Shown piece after piece: positions 16,657 to 26,005 of a DNA stretch of 64,000 nucleotides; position 1 is the stretch's first letter; the number at the start of each line of letters is the position of its first letter. A program made the translations under genes and the position numbers. This DNA is from Streptomyces sp. NRRL F-6676 (GTDB lineage Bacteria > Actinomycetota > Actinomycetes > Streptomycetales > Streptomycetaceae). The notes beneath the pieces were generated by a model. It ran no database searches, was not told the origin of the DNA, and worked only from the letters and a program-made list of their open reading frames with translations. The DNA lies in NCBI RefSeq assembly GCF_000725625.1, contig NZ_JOHS01000001.1, positions 372,001-436,000 of the forward strand, written 5' to 3'.

Positions 16657-18605
16657 CCACCACGGCACCCGCGACGCCCACCACGGCACCCGCACCGGCG
16701 GGCGGGAACGGCGGGAACCGCGGCATCCTCCGCCAGGTCCTGCGCACCCCCCGGGGCACGCTCGCCGGCGGGTTCCTGCTCCTGCTGGTCCTGGCCACCG
16801 CGGCGGCACCGGTCCTGGCCCCCGCCGACCCTCTGCGGCAGAACCTGCACCACGTGCTTCAGACACCGTCCGCGGACCACTGGCTCGGCACCGACACCCT
16901 CGGCCGGGACCTTCTCAGCAGACTGCTCTACGGCGGCCGCCCCGCCCTGGCGGGCGTGCTCGAAGGCGTCCTCGCGCAGCTGGTGGCCGCCGTGCCCCTC
17001 GGCGTCGCCGCCGGATACCTCGGCGGCCGCTTCGACCGGATCGTGATGCGTGTCTGCGACCTCGTGATGTCCGTGCCGACGATCGTGGTCCTGCTGGCCG
17101 TCCTCACCATCTTCGACCGCTCCATCGCCGCCGCGATGATCACCCTCGGCGTGCTGAGCGCCTCGGGCACGCTCCGCGTCGTGCGCGGCGCCGCCATGAC
17201 GGTCCGTCAGGAACTCTACGTGTCCGCCGCCGAGTTGCTCGGAATCGGCCGCATCCGGATGATCTTCCGGCACATCCTGCCCCGCTGCCGCGGCGTCATC
17301 ATCGTCCAGACCTCGCTGTTCGCCGCCGTCGCCCTGAGCATCCAGACCGGACTGACCTTCCTGGGCCTCGGCCCGCCGCCGCCCAGCCCCACCTGGGGCG
17401 GCATGATCAACGAGTCCGCCGTCACCCTGTCCAGGGCGCCCTGGCTGCTGGTCCCGGCCGGCGGGCTGATCGCCCTGACCGTGCTGGCCTTCGGCATCCT
17501 CGGCGACGTCGTCCGCGACGTCACCGCGCAGGGCCACACCTCCTCCGGCGGACTGCGCGCCCGGCGCCGGACGCCCGTGGCACCCGGCGACGGCCCCACG
17601 CCGCACTCCGTGCCCGGCCCCGACGGTACCGCCCTGCTCTCCGTGCGGGACCTCGACGTCTCCTTCCTCACCCCGCGCGGCGAGGCCGAGGTGCTGACCA
17701 AGGTGAGCTTCGACGTACGGGCCGGCCGCACGCTGGGCCTGGTCGGCGAGTCCGGCAGTGGCAAGTCCGTCACCGCGCGCGCCGTCCTCGGCCTGCTGGA
17801 AGCCAACGGCTCGGTCACCGGCGGCTCCGTCCGCTTCCGGGGCGAGGAGCTGACCCGGGCGAGCCGCCGGGACCTTGCGGCGGTCCGCGGCACCGGCATC
17901 GCTCTGATCTCGCAGGAACCCATGGTGGCCCTCGACCCGTCGTTCCGGATCGGCGCCCAGCTCGGCGAACTCGTGCGCGCCCACACCGGGATGTCCCGCG
18001 GGGCCGCGCGGCACCGGGTCCTCGAACTGCTCCGGATGGTCGAGCTGCCCGATCCGGAGGAGATCGTCACCCGCTATCCCTTCCAGATCTCCGGCGGCAT
18101 GGCACAGCGCGTCGCGATCGCCGCGGCCCTGGCCGGATCCCCCGAACTGCTCATCGCCGACGAGCCGACCACCGCCCTGGACGTCACGGTGCAGGCCGAC
18201 ATCCTCGCCCTGCTGCGCCGCATCCAGCAGGAGACCGGCATGGCCGTCCTGCTCGTCACCCACGACTGGGGCGTCGTCGCCGACCTCTGCTCCGACGTGG
18301 CCGTCATGTACGCGGGCCAGGTCGTCGAGAACGCCCCCGTGGAGGACGTCTTCGCCCGGCCGTCCCATCCGTACACCGCCGCCCTGATGGCCGCCGGCCC
18401 CGAACACGCCCCGCGCCGCACCCCGATCAAGGCCGTCGAGGGGACGGTGCCCCCGCCCGGCGACCGGCCCGCGGGATGCCGGTTCCGCACCCGCTGCCCC
18501 CTCGCCGAGGCCGACTGCGCCGAGAAGGACATCCCGCTGGTCCCGCTCGGCGAACACCGCACGAGCCGATGCATCCACACCGCGCGCCTGGAGGCCCGAC
18601 GATGA
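16653..18605 (+). CDS. Fused ABC permease-ATPase (DppC-DppD type)
   Basis: 650 residues joining two normally separate subunits. Residues ~25-290 are a DppC-type permease: the [18 protein letters not shown] motif, six helices, and the EAA loop ending [19 protein letters not shown] linker of about 35 residues follows ([18 protein letters not shown]). Residues ~325-645 are the ATPase: Walker [10 protein letters not shown]-loop LISQEP, signature [15 protein letters not shown], Walker B LLIADEP, H-loop THDW, and the C-terminal oligopeptide/dipeptide ATPase Cys-containing tail ([14 protein letters not shown]). Physical fusion fixes 1:1 stoichiometry. It overlaps both neighbours by four bases (ATGA). 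Confidence 0.9.
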   Translation: MTTTAPATPTTAPAPAGGNGGNRGILRQVLRTPRGTLAGGFLLLLVLATAAAPVLAPADPLRQNLHHVLQTPSADHWLGTDTLGRDLLSRLLYGGRPALAGVLEGVLAQLVAAVPLGVAAGYLGGRFDRIVMRVCDLVMSVPTIVVLLAVLTIFDRSIAAAMITLGVLSASGTLRVVRGAAMTVRQELYVSAAELLGIGRIRMIFRHILPRCRGVIIVQTSLFAAVALSIQTGLTFLGLGPPPPSPTWGGMINESAVTLSRAPWLLVPAGGLIALTVLAFGILGDVVRDVTAQGHTSSGGLRARRRTPVAPGDGPTPHSVPGPDGTALLSVRDLDVSFLTPRGEAEVLTKVSFDVRAGRTLGLVGESGSGKSVTARAVLGLLEANGSVTGGSVRFRGEELTRASRRDLAAVRGTGIALISQEPMVALDPSFRIGAQLGELVRAHTGMSRGAARHRVLELLRMVELPDPEEIVTRYPFQISGGMAQRVAIAAALAGSPELLIADEPTTALDVTVQADILALLRRIQQETGMAVLLVTHDWGVVADLCSDVAVMYAGQVVENAPVEDVFARPSHPYTAALMAAGPEHAPRRTPIKAVEGTVPPPGDRPAGCRFRTRCPLAEADCAEKDIPLVPLGEHRTSRCIHTARLEARR

Positions 18606-19675
18606 GCGAGCAGGACCCCCGGACGCGGGACGGCGACGGAGCCGGCCTCCTGATCAGCGACCTCGTGGTGGACTACCCCCTCGGCCGGCGCAGACGGCGC
18701 CGCGCGGTGGACGGGGTCAGCCTGCGGGTCCCCGCGGGCCGCAGCGTGGGCCTGGTGGGCGAGTCGGGATCGGGCAAGTCGACCGTGGCCAAGGCCGTCC
18801 TCGGCATGGCACCGGTCGGCTCCGGCGCCGTCACCTACGGTCCGGCCCGGCTGCACGACCTCGGCCGCCGCGCCGCCCGGCCGCAGGAGATCCAGGTCGT
18901 CTTCCAGGACCCCTACAGCTCCCTGGACCCCACCAAGACCATCGGCTACACCCTCGCCGAACCGCTGCGGGCCCGCGCCGCCCGCACCGGCACCCCGCTG
19001 ACCCGGGCCGACTGCCAGGAGGCCGTCCGCGCCATCCTGGACCGGGTGGGCCTGCCGCCCGACACGGCGGACCGCTACCCGGCGCAGTTCTCCGGAGGCC
19101 AGCGGCAGCGCATCTCCGTCGCCCGGGCCCTGATCGTGCGGCCCGAACTCGTCATCTGCGACGAGGCGGTCAGCGCGCTGGACCTGTCCGTCCAGGCGCA
19201 GATCCTCAACCTGCTCCTCGAACTCCAGCAGGACCTCGGTCTGTCGCTGCTGTTCATCACCCACGACCTCGCCGTCGTGCACCACATCGCCGAGGACCTC
19301 GTCGTCCTCTACCGCGGCCGGGTGATGGAGTCCGGGACCGCCGAGGACGTCTGCCGCGCCCCGAGCCATCCGTACACCCGGCAGCTGGTCATGTCCGCCC
19401 CGCTGCACAGCGTCGGCGGGCAACGGGAGCGCCGGGAGCGCCGGGAGGCGATGACACCGCCGCCGGCCAGGGCCCGGCCCCTCGCGGACGCCTGCCCGTT
19501 CACCCATCGCTGCCCCTTCGCCGTCGACCGCTGCCGCACCGAACGTCCCGCCCTGCGCGAGGCGCCGCACGGCGGCCGGGTCGCCTGCCACCGCGCCGAG
19601 GACCTCCCGGCCTGGACCGAACCCTTCGGCCCGGCCCCGGCCCCGGCGCCGAACCGGAAGAACGGAACCCCGTGA
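18602..19675 (+). CDS. ABC transporter ATPase, DppF type
   Basis: 357 residues. Walker [10 protein letters not shown]-loop [16 protein letters not shown], signature [15 protein letters not shown], Walker [13 protein letters not shown] and H-loop THDL are all intact, with the characteristic oligopeptide-transporter C-terminal domain ([14 protein letters not shown]). It is the second ATPase of the importer, pairing with the ATPase half of the upstream fusion. ATG 18602 overlaps the stop of that gene (ATGA) and its own end overlaps the following hydrolase start (GTGA). The C-terminal tail after residue 330 is Pro/Ala-rich and probably disordered. Confidence 0.9.
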   Translation: MSEQDPRTRDGDGAGLLISDLVVDYPLGRRRRRRAVDGVSLRVPAGRSVGLVGESGSGKSTVAKAVLGMAPVGSGAVTYGPARLHDLGRRAARPQEIQVVFQDPYSSLDPTKTIGYTLAEPLRARAARTGTPLTRADCQEAVRAILDRVGLPPDTADRYPAQFSGGQRQRISVARALIVRPELVICDEAVSALDLSVQAQILNLLLELQQDLGLSLLFITHDLAVVHHIAEDLVVLYRGRVMESGTAEDVCRAPSHPYTRQLVMSAPLHSVGGQRERRERREAMTPPPARARPLADACPFTHRCPFAVDRCRTERPALREAPHGGRVACHRAEDLPAWTEPFGPAPAPAPNRKNGTP

Positions 19676-21162
19676 CCCCGCACCCCCGTGAACTGCCCCG
19701 CGACCCCGGCTCACCGCCGCTGGGCACCAGCCACCTCCCCGGCGAGGGCGCCGGCGTCGGCGTGGACCTCGGCCCCCTCGGATACACCGAACGCGAATTC
19801 CTGGTCAGCGGCACGGCCGGGCTCTACCGCCACCGCGGCGGCGTCCTGGAACGCACCGGCGAACAGCCCTTCACCACCCGGGTCCTGGTCCGCACCCCCG
19901 CCCCCGGACGCTTCAACGGCGTCGTCGAGGCCGAACCGCTCCACCCGGACTACGACAGCGCGCCCGCCTGGCGCACGGCGCACGGCTGGATCACCGCCAC
20001 CGGTGCCGCCTGGATCGGCATCACCCAGGACCACCGCAGCGCCGCGACCCTGCGGGAACACTTCGACCCCGAGCGGTACCGCGAGGTGTCCCTGCCCGCC
20101 GCCGGGGTGCGCTGGGACGTCGTCGGCACGGTCCTCGCGGCACTGCGCACCCCCGCACACAGCGTCCTGGGCGACCTGGCCGCACAGGTCGAGCACGTCT
20201 ACCTCTCCGGGTGGTCCAACACCGGCAGCTTCTGCCGGGTCTTCCTCCAGGACGGCTTCCACGACCGGCACCGGCTGCCCGACGGCCGGCCCGCCGTGGA
20301 CGGCTACCTCATCGGCATCTCCTCCGGCGCCGCCGGCGCCTCCGGCTACCCGCCGCTGTCCGACGACTCCGAACTCCTGCCGCCCGACGACCCGCGGCGC
20401 ACCATCAGGCCCGCCGACGTCCCCGTCATCGAGGTGCTCAGCGAGTACGAGAGCGAGACCCACCGCGCCGCGCTGCGGCCGGACAGCGACGCACCCGGCG
20501 ACCGCTACCGGCTCTACCAGGTCGCCGGCACCTCCCACCACGACCCGTCGACCTCCGCCGTCCTGACCAACACCACCCAGTTCCGCCGGCTGGGCCACGA
20601 CGTGCCCCACTGGCGGATCGCGGAGCAGCCGAGCGACGCCCGCCTCGACGCCGTCGCCCGCGCCGCCTACGCCCTGCTGCACCGCTGGGCCGCCACCGGC
20701 CAGCCACCGCCGCGCGCCGCACGCTTCGGCTACACCGCCCCCGCCGGCGGCGCGCCCGCCGGAGCGGCCGAGGAACTGCTGCGTGACGCGGACGGCAATG
20801 TGCTCGGCGGGGTCCGCACCCCCTGGGTGGAGGCCCCGCTCGCCGCCTACGCCCCGCACAGCACCCCCGCCCCGGGCTCCTGCCGCCCCTCGCCCTGGGC
20901 ACCCCTGGCCGACCCCCGCGCGGTCGCCGGGCTCATCGGCCACATGACACCCCTGCCGCCCGCCCGGCTGGCCCGGCTCTACCCCGGCCCCCAGGACCAC
21001 GCGGACCGCTTCGCGGAGGCCTGCCGCCGCCTCACCGACCAGGGCCTGCTCCTGGAGCCGGACGCCCGCGCACTGCTCGACGCGGCCCGCCGCGGCCACC
21101 TCCCGCCCCGGCCGGACCACCCCGCGGCGCACGCCGCCGACCAGAAGGGACCCCACGCATGA
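19672..21162 (+). CDS. Alpha/beta hydrolase domain protein, large type
   Basis: 496 residues, no clear signal peptide. The N-terminal part ([20 protein letters not shown]...[23 protein letters not shown]) and the nucleophile region [17 protein letters not shown] fit the actinobacterial alpha/beta-hydrolase-domain family, where S-G-x-S-x-T-G holds the nucleophile. A late GTSHHD could supply the His. These proteins are presumed esterases or amidases of unknown substrate. It starts at GTG 19672 overlapping the ATPase stop (GTGA) and ends overlapping the next hydrolase (ATGA), so it is stoichiometrically tied to the transporter and probably acts on the imported compound in the cytoplasm. Confidence 0.75.
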   Translation: MTPHPRELPRDPGSPPLGTSHLPGEGAGVGVDLGPLGYTEREFLVSGTAGLYRHRGGVLERTGEQPFTTRVLVRTPAPGRFNGVVEAEPLHPDYDSAPAWRTAHGWITATGAAWIGITQDHRSAATLREHFDPERYREVSLPAAGVRWDVVGTVLAALRTPAHSVLGDLAAQVEHVYLSGWSNTGSFCRVFLQDGFHDRHRLPDGRPAVDGYLIGISSGAAGASGYPPLSDDSELLPPDDPRRTIRPADVPVIEVLSEYESETHRAALRPDSDAPGDRYRLYQVAGTSHHDPSTSAVLTNTTQFRRLGHDVPHWRIAEQPSDARLDAVARAAYALLHRWAATGQPPPRAARFGYTAPAGGAPAGAAEELLRDADGNVLGGVRTPWVEAPLAAYAPHSTPAPGSCRPSPWAPLADPRAVAGLIGHMTPLPPARLARLYPGPQDHADRFAEACRRLTDQGLLLEPDARALLDAARRGHLPPRPDHPAAHAADQKGPHA

Positions 21163-22004
21163 GCGTCCTCCGCCTGACCGGAGCCGACGTCTGGTACGAA
21201 CGCCACGGCTCCGGCGACGACGTCGTCCTCTCCAGCGCGGCCGGCTTCGACGCCTACCCCGCGATCCTCGCCGAACCCCCGTACGGCTGCACGGTCGTCA
21301 CCGTGCAGGCGCGCGGCTTCGGCCGCTCCAGCCACCTCGCCGAGCCGCCGGCCGCCGGCTGGCTCGACCAGTGGGGCGAGGACGTCCTGGCCGTCGCCGA
21401 CCACCTCGGCATCGGCACCTTCGTCTACACGGGTGTCTCGCACGGCGCCGGCATCGGCTGGCACCTCGCGCGCAACCACCCCGAACGGCTGCGCGCGCTG
21501 ATCAGCGTGGTCGGCACACCGCACGACCGCACGGGCGACACCTCCTCCTCCGAGGGGCGCCGCCGCGTCATCGCCGGACGGCACGACCCCGCCGTCCTCG
21601 AGGAGCAGTTCCGCATCCTGGGCGGCCGCACCGAGGGCGAGGAACGGCTCGCGCTCCGCGAGGAGACCGTCCGCGCCCTCGTCACACGGCAGTCGCGACT
21701 GACGGACGAGGAGGCCACGGTCAACCAGGGCATGCCCTTCCCCGAGGCCACCACCGACGACGAGGTCGCCGCGATCCTGGAGACCCTCACGGTCCCGGTG
21801 CTGTCGCTGGCCGGCATGCGCGACGGCGTCATCTCACCCGCCTCGGCACTGCGCGCCGCGACCCGCGTACCGCACTGCAAGTCGGTCCTCTTCGAGGACG
21901 AGGGCCATTTCGTCGCCCGCGAACGCCCGGCCAGGGTGGCCCGCGAGGTGCGGCTGTACCTGGACGAACTCGCCGACTACGAGCGCAGGGGAGGCCGGTG
22001 GTGA
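21159..22004 (+). CDS. Alpha/beta hydrolase
   Basis: 281 residues of a canonical alpha/beta hydrolase: oxyanion region SSAAGFDAYP, nucleophile elbow GVSHGAG (Ser), acid in the strand LSLAGMRDGVIS, and His in FEDEGHFVARERP. It resembles small esterases or C-C hydrolases. It is the last gene of the operon, coupled by ATGA to the previous hydrolase. Two consecutive hydrolases after an importer suggest two-step breakdown of one substrate. It ends 22 bases from the end of a convergent MerR gene. Confidence 0.85.
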   Translation: MSVLRLTGADVWYERHGSGDDVVLSSAAGFDAYPAILAEPPYGCTVVTVQARGFGRSSHLAEPPAAGWLDQWGEDVLAVADHLGIGTFVYTGVSHGAGIGWHLARNHPERLRALISVVGTPHDRTGDTSSSEGRRRVIAGRHDPAVLEEQFRILGGRTEGEERLALREETVRALVTRQSRLTDEEATVNQGMPFPEATTDDEVAAILETLTVPVLSLAGMRDGVISPASALRAATRVPHCKSVLFEDEGHFVARERPARVAREVRLYLDELADYERRGGRW

Positions 22005-22026
22005 CCGTGTCACCGCCGTGAACGGG

Positions 22027-22401
22027 CTACGACGCGCCGTCCTCCGACGCCGCCAGGTACCCGCGGTTGACCTCGATGAGACGGTCCAGTTCGCTCCTGG
22101 CGGCGGCGAGGGAGTCCAGCGCGGAGGACAGCCGCGCCCGTTCGTCACTCATGATCGCCAGCGCCCGCTCCGCCCTGCCCCGGCTCGGCTCCGCCATGCA
22201 GGGGACCATGTCGGCGATGGTGCCGGTGGACATGCCCGCGGCCAGGAACGCCTGGATGAGGTGGACCCGTTCGACATGGCCGTCGTCGTAGTGCCGCTGC
22301 CCGCTGGACGAGCGCGCGCTGACGAGCAGGCCCTGGTCCTCGTAGTAGCGCAGCGACCGACGGCTGACACCCGTCCGGGCGGCCAGTTCCCCGATCCGCA
22401 T
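22027..22401 (-). CDS. MerR-family transcriptional regulator
   Basis: 124 residues. The N-terminal MerR domain is clear (MRIGELAARTGVSRRSLRYYEDQGLLVSARSSSGQRHYDDGHVERVHLIQAFLAAGMS), followed by a dimerisation coiled coil (RARLSSALDSLAAARSELDRLIEVN). No metal-binding cysteines of the CueR/ZntR kind are in the tail; a single Cys occurs in MVPCMAEP. ATG 22401 has GGAGG upstream. It is divergent from the EthD-domain gene and probably controls it through the AT-rich element between them. Confidence 0.9.
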   Translation of the reverse strand: MRIGELAARTGVSRRSLRYYEDQGLLVSARSSSGQRHYDDGHVERVHLIQAFLAAGMSTGTIADMVPCMAEPSRGRAERALAIMSDERARLSSALDSLAAARSELDRLIEVNRGYLAASEDGAS

Positions 22402-22454
22402 CCCGCCTCCTGTCCGTGCGCCGGGCCACGGCGACTTGCCCCTGACACCGATGT

Positions 22455-22470
22455 GAAGGTTTAGGTTAAC
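22455..22470. promoter_or_regulatory. AT-rich candidate MerR site
   Basis: GAAGGTTTAGGTTAAC is markedly AT-rich for this DNA and sits midway between the divergent MerR (54 bases) and EthD (60 bases) starts. GTTAAC is self-complementary. It is a candidate MerR operator; a full dyad is not obvious. Confidence 0.35.
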
Positions 22471-22529
22471 TCCGCGGTCGCGCGGCCCGCTCATCGACGC
22501 ACGGCGAGAACAGGGAACGGAACAGAGAA

Positions 22530-22868
22530 ATGCTCAAGTTCGTCTTCATGATCAATCGGGTCGGGGACATGTCCTTCGAGGAGTTCGTCGACCACCACCG
22601 CAACCGGCACGCGCCGCTGTTCACCTCCATCCCCGAGGCCCGGCGCCACGTGAAGAGGTACACCGTCTCCCACCCGGTGCCCGCCGTGAACCACCCGGCC
22701 CCCGCCTACGACGGCCTGACCGAGATCTGGTTCGAGGACTGGGCGGACCACGACGCCTTCTTCGCGTCCGAGAACTACAAGAAGCTCGTCCAGCCGGACG
22801 AGGCCACCTTCATCGACATGGGGTCGGTGGCGGTCATGGTCACCGAGGAGCGAGTGGTCGTCCAGTGA
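22530..22868 (+). CDS. EthD-domain protein
   Basis: 112 residues. The start MLKFVFMINRVGDMSFEEFVDHHRNRHAPL and the later GLTEIWFEDWADHDAFFASENYKKLVQPDEATFIDM are characteristic of EthD-type dimeric alpha/beta barrels. Such proteins accompany ring- or ether-modifying oxidoreductases and some act as small cyclases or isomerases. There is no obvious partner enzyme next to it, but the divergent MerR gene suggests inducible expression. A strong terminator hairpin follows 137 bases downstream. Confidence 0.8.
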   Translation: MLKFVFMINRVGDMSFEEFVDHHRNRHAPLFTSIPEARRHVKRYTVSHPVPAVNHPAPAYDGLTEIWFEDWADHDAFFASENYKKLVQPDEATFIDMGSVAVMVTEERVVVQ

Positions 22869-22968
22869 CGGAGGCGCTCGGCAACCGGGGCTCTGCGGGG
22901 CGGTCGCGCCGCTGCGCTGCGCCGCTGGTCGTGGCGCGAGAGTCGGCGCGGCGGGGGCTGCCGCGGCG

Positions 22969-22994
22969 GGAGTTGTCGTAGCGGAGTTGTCGTA
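22969..22994 (+). repeat. Short direct repeat
   Basis: GGAGTTGTCGTA occurs at 22969-22980 and again at 22983-22994, separated by two bases. It lies in the otherwise gene-free stretch between the EthD gene and the RraA-like gene. Confidence 0.5.
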
Positions 22995-23004
22995 AGGGGA
23001 CTGC

Positions 23005-23042
23005 GGGCGGGGGCCGGTGTGATGCCGGCTCCCGCCCCTTTC
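23005..23042 (+). terminator. Rho-independent-type terminator
   Basis: A 13-bp stem (GGGCGGGGGCCGG with CCGGCTCCCGCCC, one G-T pair) and a 7-base loop, followed by CTTTT. It terminates the EthD transcript and insulates the following operon. Confidence 0.75.
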
Positions 23043-23142
23043 GCGTACGCCCTGGCGGGCGGCCCCCGCGGGCGCCGCGGCGCGCGCGCCATTGCCGCCG
23101 GACGTCCGGACGGCTATCGTCGTACTCAATCCGAGAGGGTCA

Positions 23143-23154
23143 TCTCATTTAAGA
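23143..23154. promoter_or_regulatory. Operator-like dyad before the RraA-like gene
   Basis: TCTCATTTAAGA lies 24-35 bases before the start; the larger surrounding dyads are TCATT-TAAG-AATGA (23145-23158) and GTCAT...ATGAC (23139-23159). The pattern TCTCA-N4-AGA is repeated before the hydrolase gene at 25957-25968, suggesting a shared regulator. Confidence 0.45.
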
Positions 23155-23177
23155 ATGACGATTGAGGAAGAGGTGTC

Positions 23178-23840
23178 ATGGTGTTCATCACCGCGGCGAC
23201 GGACGGCGTGTCCGTCGCTCCGAGCTGGGAGCGCACGGAACCCGCGCGGACGCGCCGGCTCGCCGAGGTGCCGGCCGCCCACGTCGGCGACGCGCTCCAG
23301 CGGATGACCGTGATGGACGGCGGCATCCGGCTGCTCACCGGGGCGCCCGGGCTCCTGGGCAACGCCTTGACCGTCGACGTGCGGTCCGGCGACAACCTGG
23401 CCGTCCACCGGGCGCTCGACGAGGCCCGGCCCGGCGACGTCCTGGTCGTCAACGGCCACGGCGACATCACCCGCGCACTCATCGGCGACCTCATCGGCGA
23501 GATCATGGTGAACACCGGCGTCACGGGCGCCGTCGTGGACGGCGCGGTACGCGACGTCCAGGCCATGTCCGAGATGGGCCTGGCCGTCTACGCGCGGGCC
23601 GTCACCCCCGCCGGACCGTTCAAGGAGGGGCCCGGCGCCGTCGGACACCCGGTGGCGGTCGGCGGAGTGGCGGTCGCGGCGGGTGATCTGGTCGTCGGCG
23701 ACCGCGACGGTGTCGTCGTCGTCCCGCGCCACCGCGTGCAGGAGGTCCTGGACGCGGTCGACGGCATCGGCGAGAAGGAGGAGGCGCTGCGACAGCGCAT
23801 CCTCGCCGCACGGTCCGGCGAGGCGGCGGTGACCCGATGA
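23178..23840 (+). CDS. RraA-like / HMG-type aldolase family protein
   Basis: 220 residues. The RraA/4-hydroxy-4-methyl-2-oxoglutarate aldolase pattern is clear: VGDALQRM, the GDNLAVHRALDEARPGDVLVVNGHG segment, then GDLIGEIMVNTGVTGAVVDGAVRDVQAM, where Gly-x-Gly...Arg-Asp forms the metal and pyruvate site. With the catalytic Arg-Asp present it is more likely an oxaloacetate decarboxylase or aldolase than an RNase E regulator. It overlaps the aminotransferase by four bases (ATGA), pointing to a keto-acid pathway. GAGGAAGAGG precedes the start. Confidence 0.8.
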   Translation: MVFITAATDGVSVAPSWERTEPARTRRLAEVPAAHVGDALQRMTVMDGGIRLLTGAPGLLGNALTVDVRSGDNLAVHRALDEARPGDVLVVNGHGDITRALIGDLIGEIMVNTGVTGAVVDGAVRDVQAMSEMGLAVYARAVTPAGPFKEGPGAVGHPVAVGGVAVAAGDLVVGDRDGVVVVPRHRVQEVLDAVDGIGEKEEALRQRILAARSGEAAVTR

Positions 23841-25024
23841 CCGCCGTGCCGACGGCCGCCCGGATCGAAGAGCTGCGCCGCCTCTCGCGCCGCCCGGCCC
23901 TCGCCCCGGCCCCGCCGGGTGCCGTCTCCCTCGCCATGGGCGAGCCGGACCTCGCGACCCCGCCGACCGTGGTGGAGGCCGCCGTCGCCGCCCTGCGCCA
24001 GGGGCACACCCACTACGCCGACCAGCGAGGGCTGCCGGAGCTGCGCGCCGCGCTCGCCGCGAGGCTGCCGGCGCACCCCGGCCGGACCTGGAGCGCGGAC
24101 GACGTCCTGGTCACCCACGGCGCCACCGCCGCGCTGGCCGCGGTCGTGCTCGCGACGATCGGCCCCGGCGACCGTGTCGTCGTACCGGAGCCCGCCTACT
24201 CCCTCTACGCCGACCTCGTCGTCCTCGCCGGGGGCACCGTCGACCACGTCCCGCTCGCCCCCGACCTGCACTGGGATCTCGATGCACTGGCCGCCGCGCT
24301 CGCCGGCGCCAAGATGATGATCTTCTCGAACCCCTCGAACCCGACCGGCATCGTGCACCGCAGGGACGAGCTGGAAGCCCTCGGCAAGATCCTCGACGGC
24401 TCGGACGGGCCGGACGGCTCCGGCGGCCCTGACGGCTCAGACGGCTCGGACGTCCTCGTGGTCAGCGACGAGGCGTACCACCGGCTGGTCTACCCGGGGC
24501 ACGAACCGACCTCGGCGCTGGAGGTCGAGTCGCTGCGCGACCGGACGGTGTACGTGCAGACGTTCTCCAAGACGTACGCCATGACCGGCTGGCGGGTGGG
24601 CTACCTGACCGGGCCGCGCGCGGTGGTGGACGCGGCGGCCCAGGTGCACCGGACCTGGAACGGCTCGCTGAACACCGCGGTCCAGCACGCCGCCCTGGCC
24701 GCCCTCGACCTGCCGGACGGCGTCGTCGAGGCCATGACCGACACCTACCGGCAACGCCGCGAACTGGTGGTCTCGCAGCTGTCCGGCGCGCCCGGACTGC
24801 ACCTGGTCCCACCGGAGGGAGCGTTCTACGGCTTCCTCCGCTACGACCGCGATCTGCCCTCCGAGGCGGTCGCCCGCGACCTCGCCGAGCGCGGGGTGCT
24901 GGTCCGGGCCGGCGCCGAGTACGGGCCCTCGGGCGAGGGGCACCTGAGGATCTCGTTCGCGACCGGCGAGGACGACCTGTGGCTCGGCCTGGAACGCGTC
25001 GTGCGCTACTTCGAGGGCGCGTGA
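23837..25024 (+). CDS. Class I/II PLP aminotransferase
   Basis: 395 residues of fold-type I aminotransferase. MGEPDLATPP, HTHYADQRGLPELRAALA, the substrate-binding FSNPSNPTG, and the Schiff-base region QTFSKTYAMTGWRVGYLTGP (Lys in FSKTY) are intact, as is the late Arg in HLRISFA. It would transfer an amino group between an amino acid and a keto acid, fitting the adjacent keto-acid aldolase. Unusually, a repetitive insertion (DGSDGPDGSGG...) of about 20 residues sits between the ILDG and VLVVSDEAYH segments, on a surface loop. Start ATG overlaps the previous stop. Confidence 0.88.
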   Translation: MTAVPTAARIEELRRLSRRPALAPAPPGAVSLAMGEPDLATPPTVVEAAVAALRQGHTHYADQRGLPELRAALAARLPAHPGRTWSADDVLVTHGATAALAAVVLATIGPGDRVVVPEPAYSLYADLVVLAGGTVDHVPLAPDLHWDLDALAAALAGAKMMIFSNPSNPTGIVHRRDELEALGKILDGSDGPDGSGGPDGSDGSDVLVVSDEAYHRLVYPGHEPTSALEVESLRDRTVYVQTFSKTYAMTGWRVGYLTGPRAVVDAAAQVHRTWNGSLNTAVQHAALAALDLPDGVVEAMTDTYRQRRELVVSQLSGAPGLHLVPPEGAFYGFLRYDRDLPSEAVARDLAERGVLVRAGAEYGPSGEGHLRISFATGEDDLWLGLERVVRYFEGA

Positions 25025-25096
25025 TCCGGGCCTGCGCGGGGCGGCTCGCACGAGGCGATACCCTTTGCCTGCACTGCGACGAGGCGGAGGAGGCCC

Positions 25097-25714
25097 GTGA
25101 CCGACCAGCAGGCCGCCCCCCAGGGGAGGCGCAAGCCGCGCAGCGACACCCGCCGCAACCGCCGACGCCTGCTCGAAGCGGTCGGAGAACTCGCACGGGA
25201 GACGCCCGACCAGCTCACCATGCAGGCGATCGCGTCCCGCGCGGAGATCGGTCCCGCCACCGCCTACCGCTACTACTCCTCGATGGACGACGTACTGGCG
25301 GCGTATGTGCTCAGCGTGGTCGAGCAACTGCGCGACTTCAGCCTGGAGTCGAGTGCGCAGGGGCGGCCGCTGTTCGACGCCGTCGTGGACAAATGGGTGG
25401 ACCTCCTCGCCGAGCACGGGCCGACGCTGGTGCAACTGCGGTCCCGGCGCGGCTACCTGGAACGGCTCCATGACGGCAACGAGATCATCGCCGTCATGCG
25501 GGACGCCTGGAGCGAGCCGGTGCGGGGACTGCTCGACGACCTCGGGCTCCCGCAGGACATGCTCGAACACGCCCTGTTCCTCAGCAACATGCTCTTCGAC
25601 CCGCGGGAGATCCAGGACCTGCTGCGGGAGACGCCCATGTCCCGCCGGGAGATCATCGCCCGGCTGACCGAGGCGTACTGCGGCGCCCTGCGCGGGTGGG
25701 TGCGGGCGGGCTGA
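25097..25714 (+). CDS. TetR-family transcriptional regulator
   Basis: 205 residues. The helix-turn-helix is RRLLEAVGELARETPDQLTMQAIASRAEIGPATAYRYYSSMDDVLAAYV; the C-terminal ligand domain has no recognisable specificity. GTG 25097 follows GGAGGAGGCCC. Position between the RraA-like/aminotransferase pair and the hydrolase-to-MFS block, with matching dyads before each block, makes it the likeliest local regulator of both. That link is inference. Confidence 0.88.
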   Translation: MTDQQAAPQGRRKPRSDTRRNRRRLLEAVGELARETPDQLTMQAIASRAEIGPATAYRYYSSMDDVLAAYVLSVVEQLRDFSLESSAQGRPLFDAVVDKWVDLLAEHGPTLVQLRSRRGYLERLHDGNEIIAVMRDAWSEPVRGLLDDLGLPQDMLEHALFLSNMLFDPREIQDLLRETPMSRREIIARLTEAYCGALRGWVRAG

Positions 25715-25945
25715 CCGCCGCCCGTGCCGGGAGGGTTGATCGCCCGGCGCGCAGGTCCGCTCGCCCGTGCCGGAGGGCTGACCGGCCCGGATCGTCCCAC
25801 CCGCCGCTTTCACCCCCTACCGCGGTAGCACCCGCGTATGTGGCTCCCGGGTATGACGCCCGGTACGCGGCCGTCCCCGCACACTCTCTCTCGACCGGCA
25901 CCGGGAATCGGGGCGCTCCGCCCTGGGGTCGGCGCACCCTTCAAG

Positions 25946-25972
25946 TGATAATCTCCTCTCAAATCAGAGAGG
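25946..25972 (+). promoter_or_regulatory. Promoter with overlapping dyad operator
   Basis: TGATAAT (25946-25952) is a good extended -10 element. It is followed directly by CCTCTC-AAATCA-GAGAGG (25955-25972), perfect 6-bp arms, which would cover the transcription start. The following gene has the full ribosome-binding site AAGGAGGT (25993-26000), so expression should be strong when derepressed. Confidence 0.6.
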
Positions 25973-26005
25973 TGTCTGCGTATCCCATCGACAAGGAGGT
26001 CAGTG

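Noticed and set aside
22455..22470. Second iron box
   Set aside because: TTAGGTTA matches only the left half of the consensus and the right half is absent; position fits a MerR site better.
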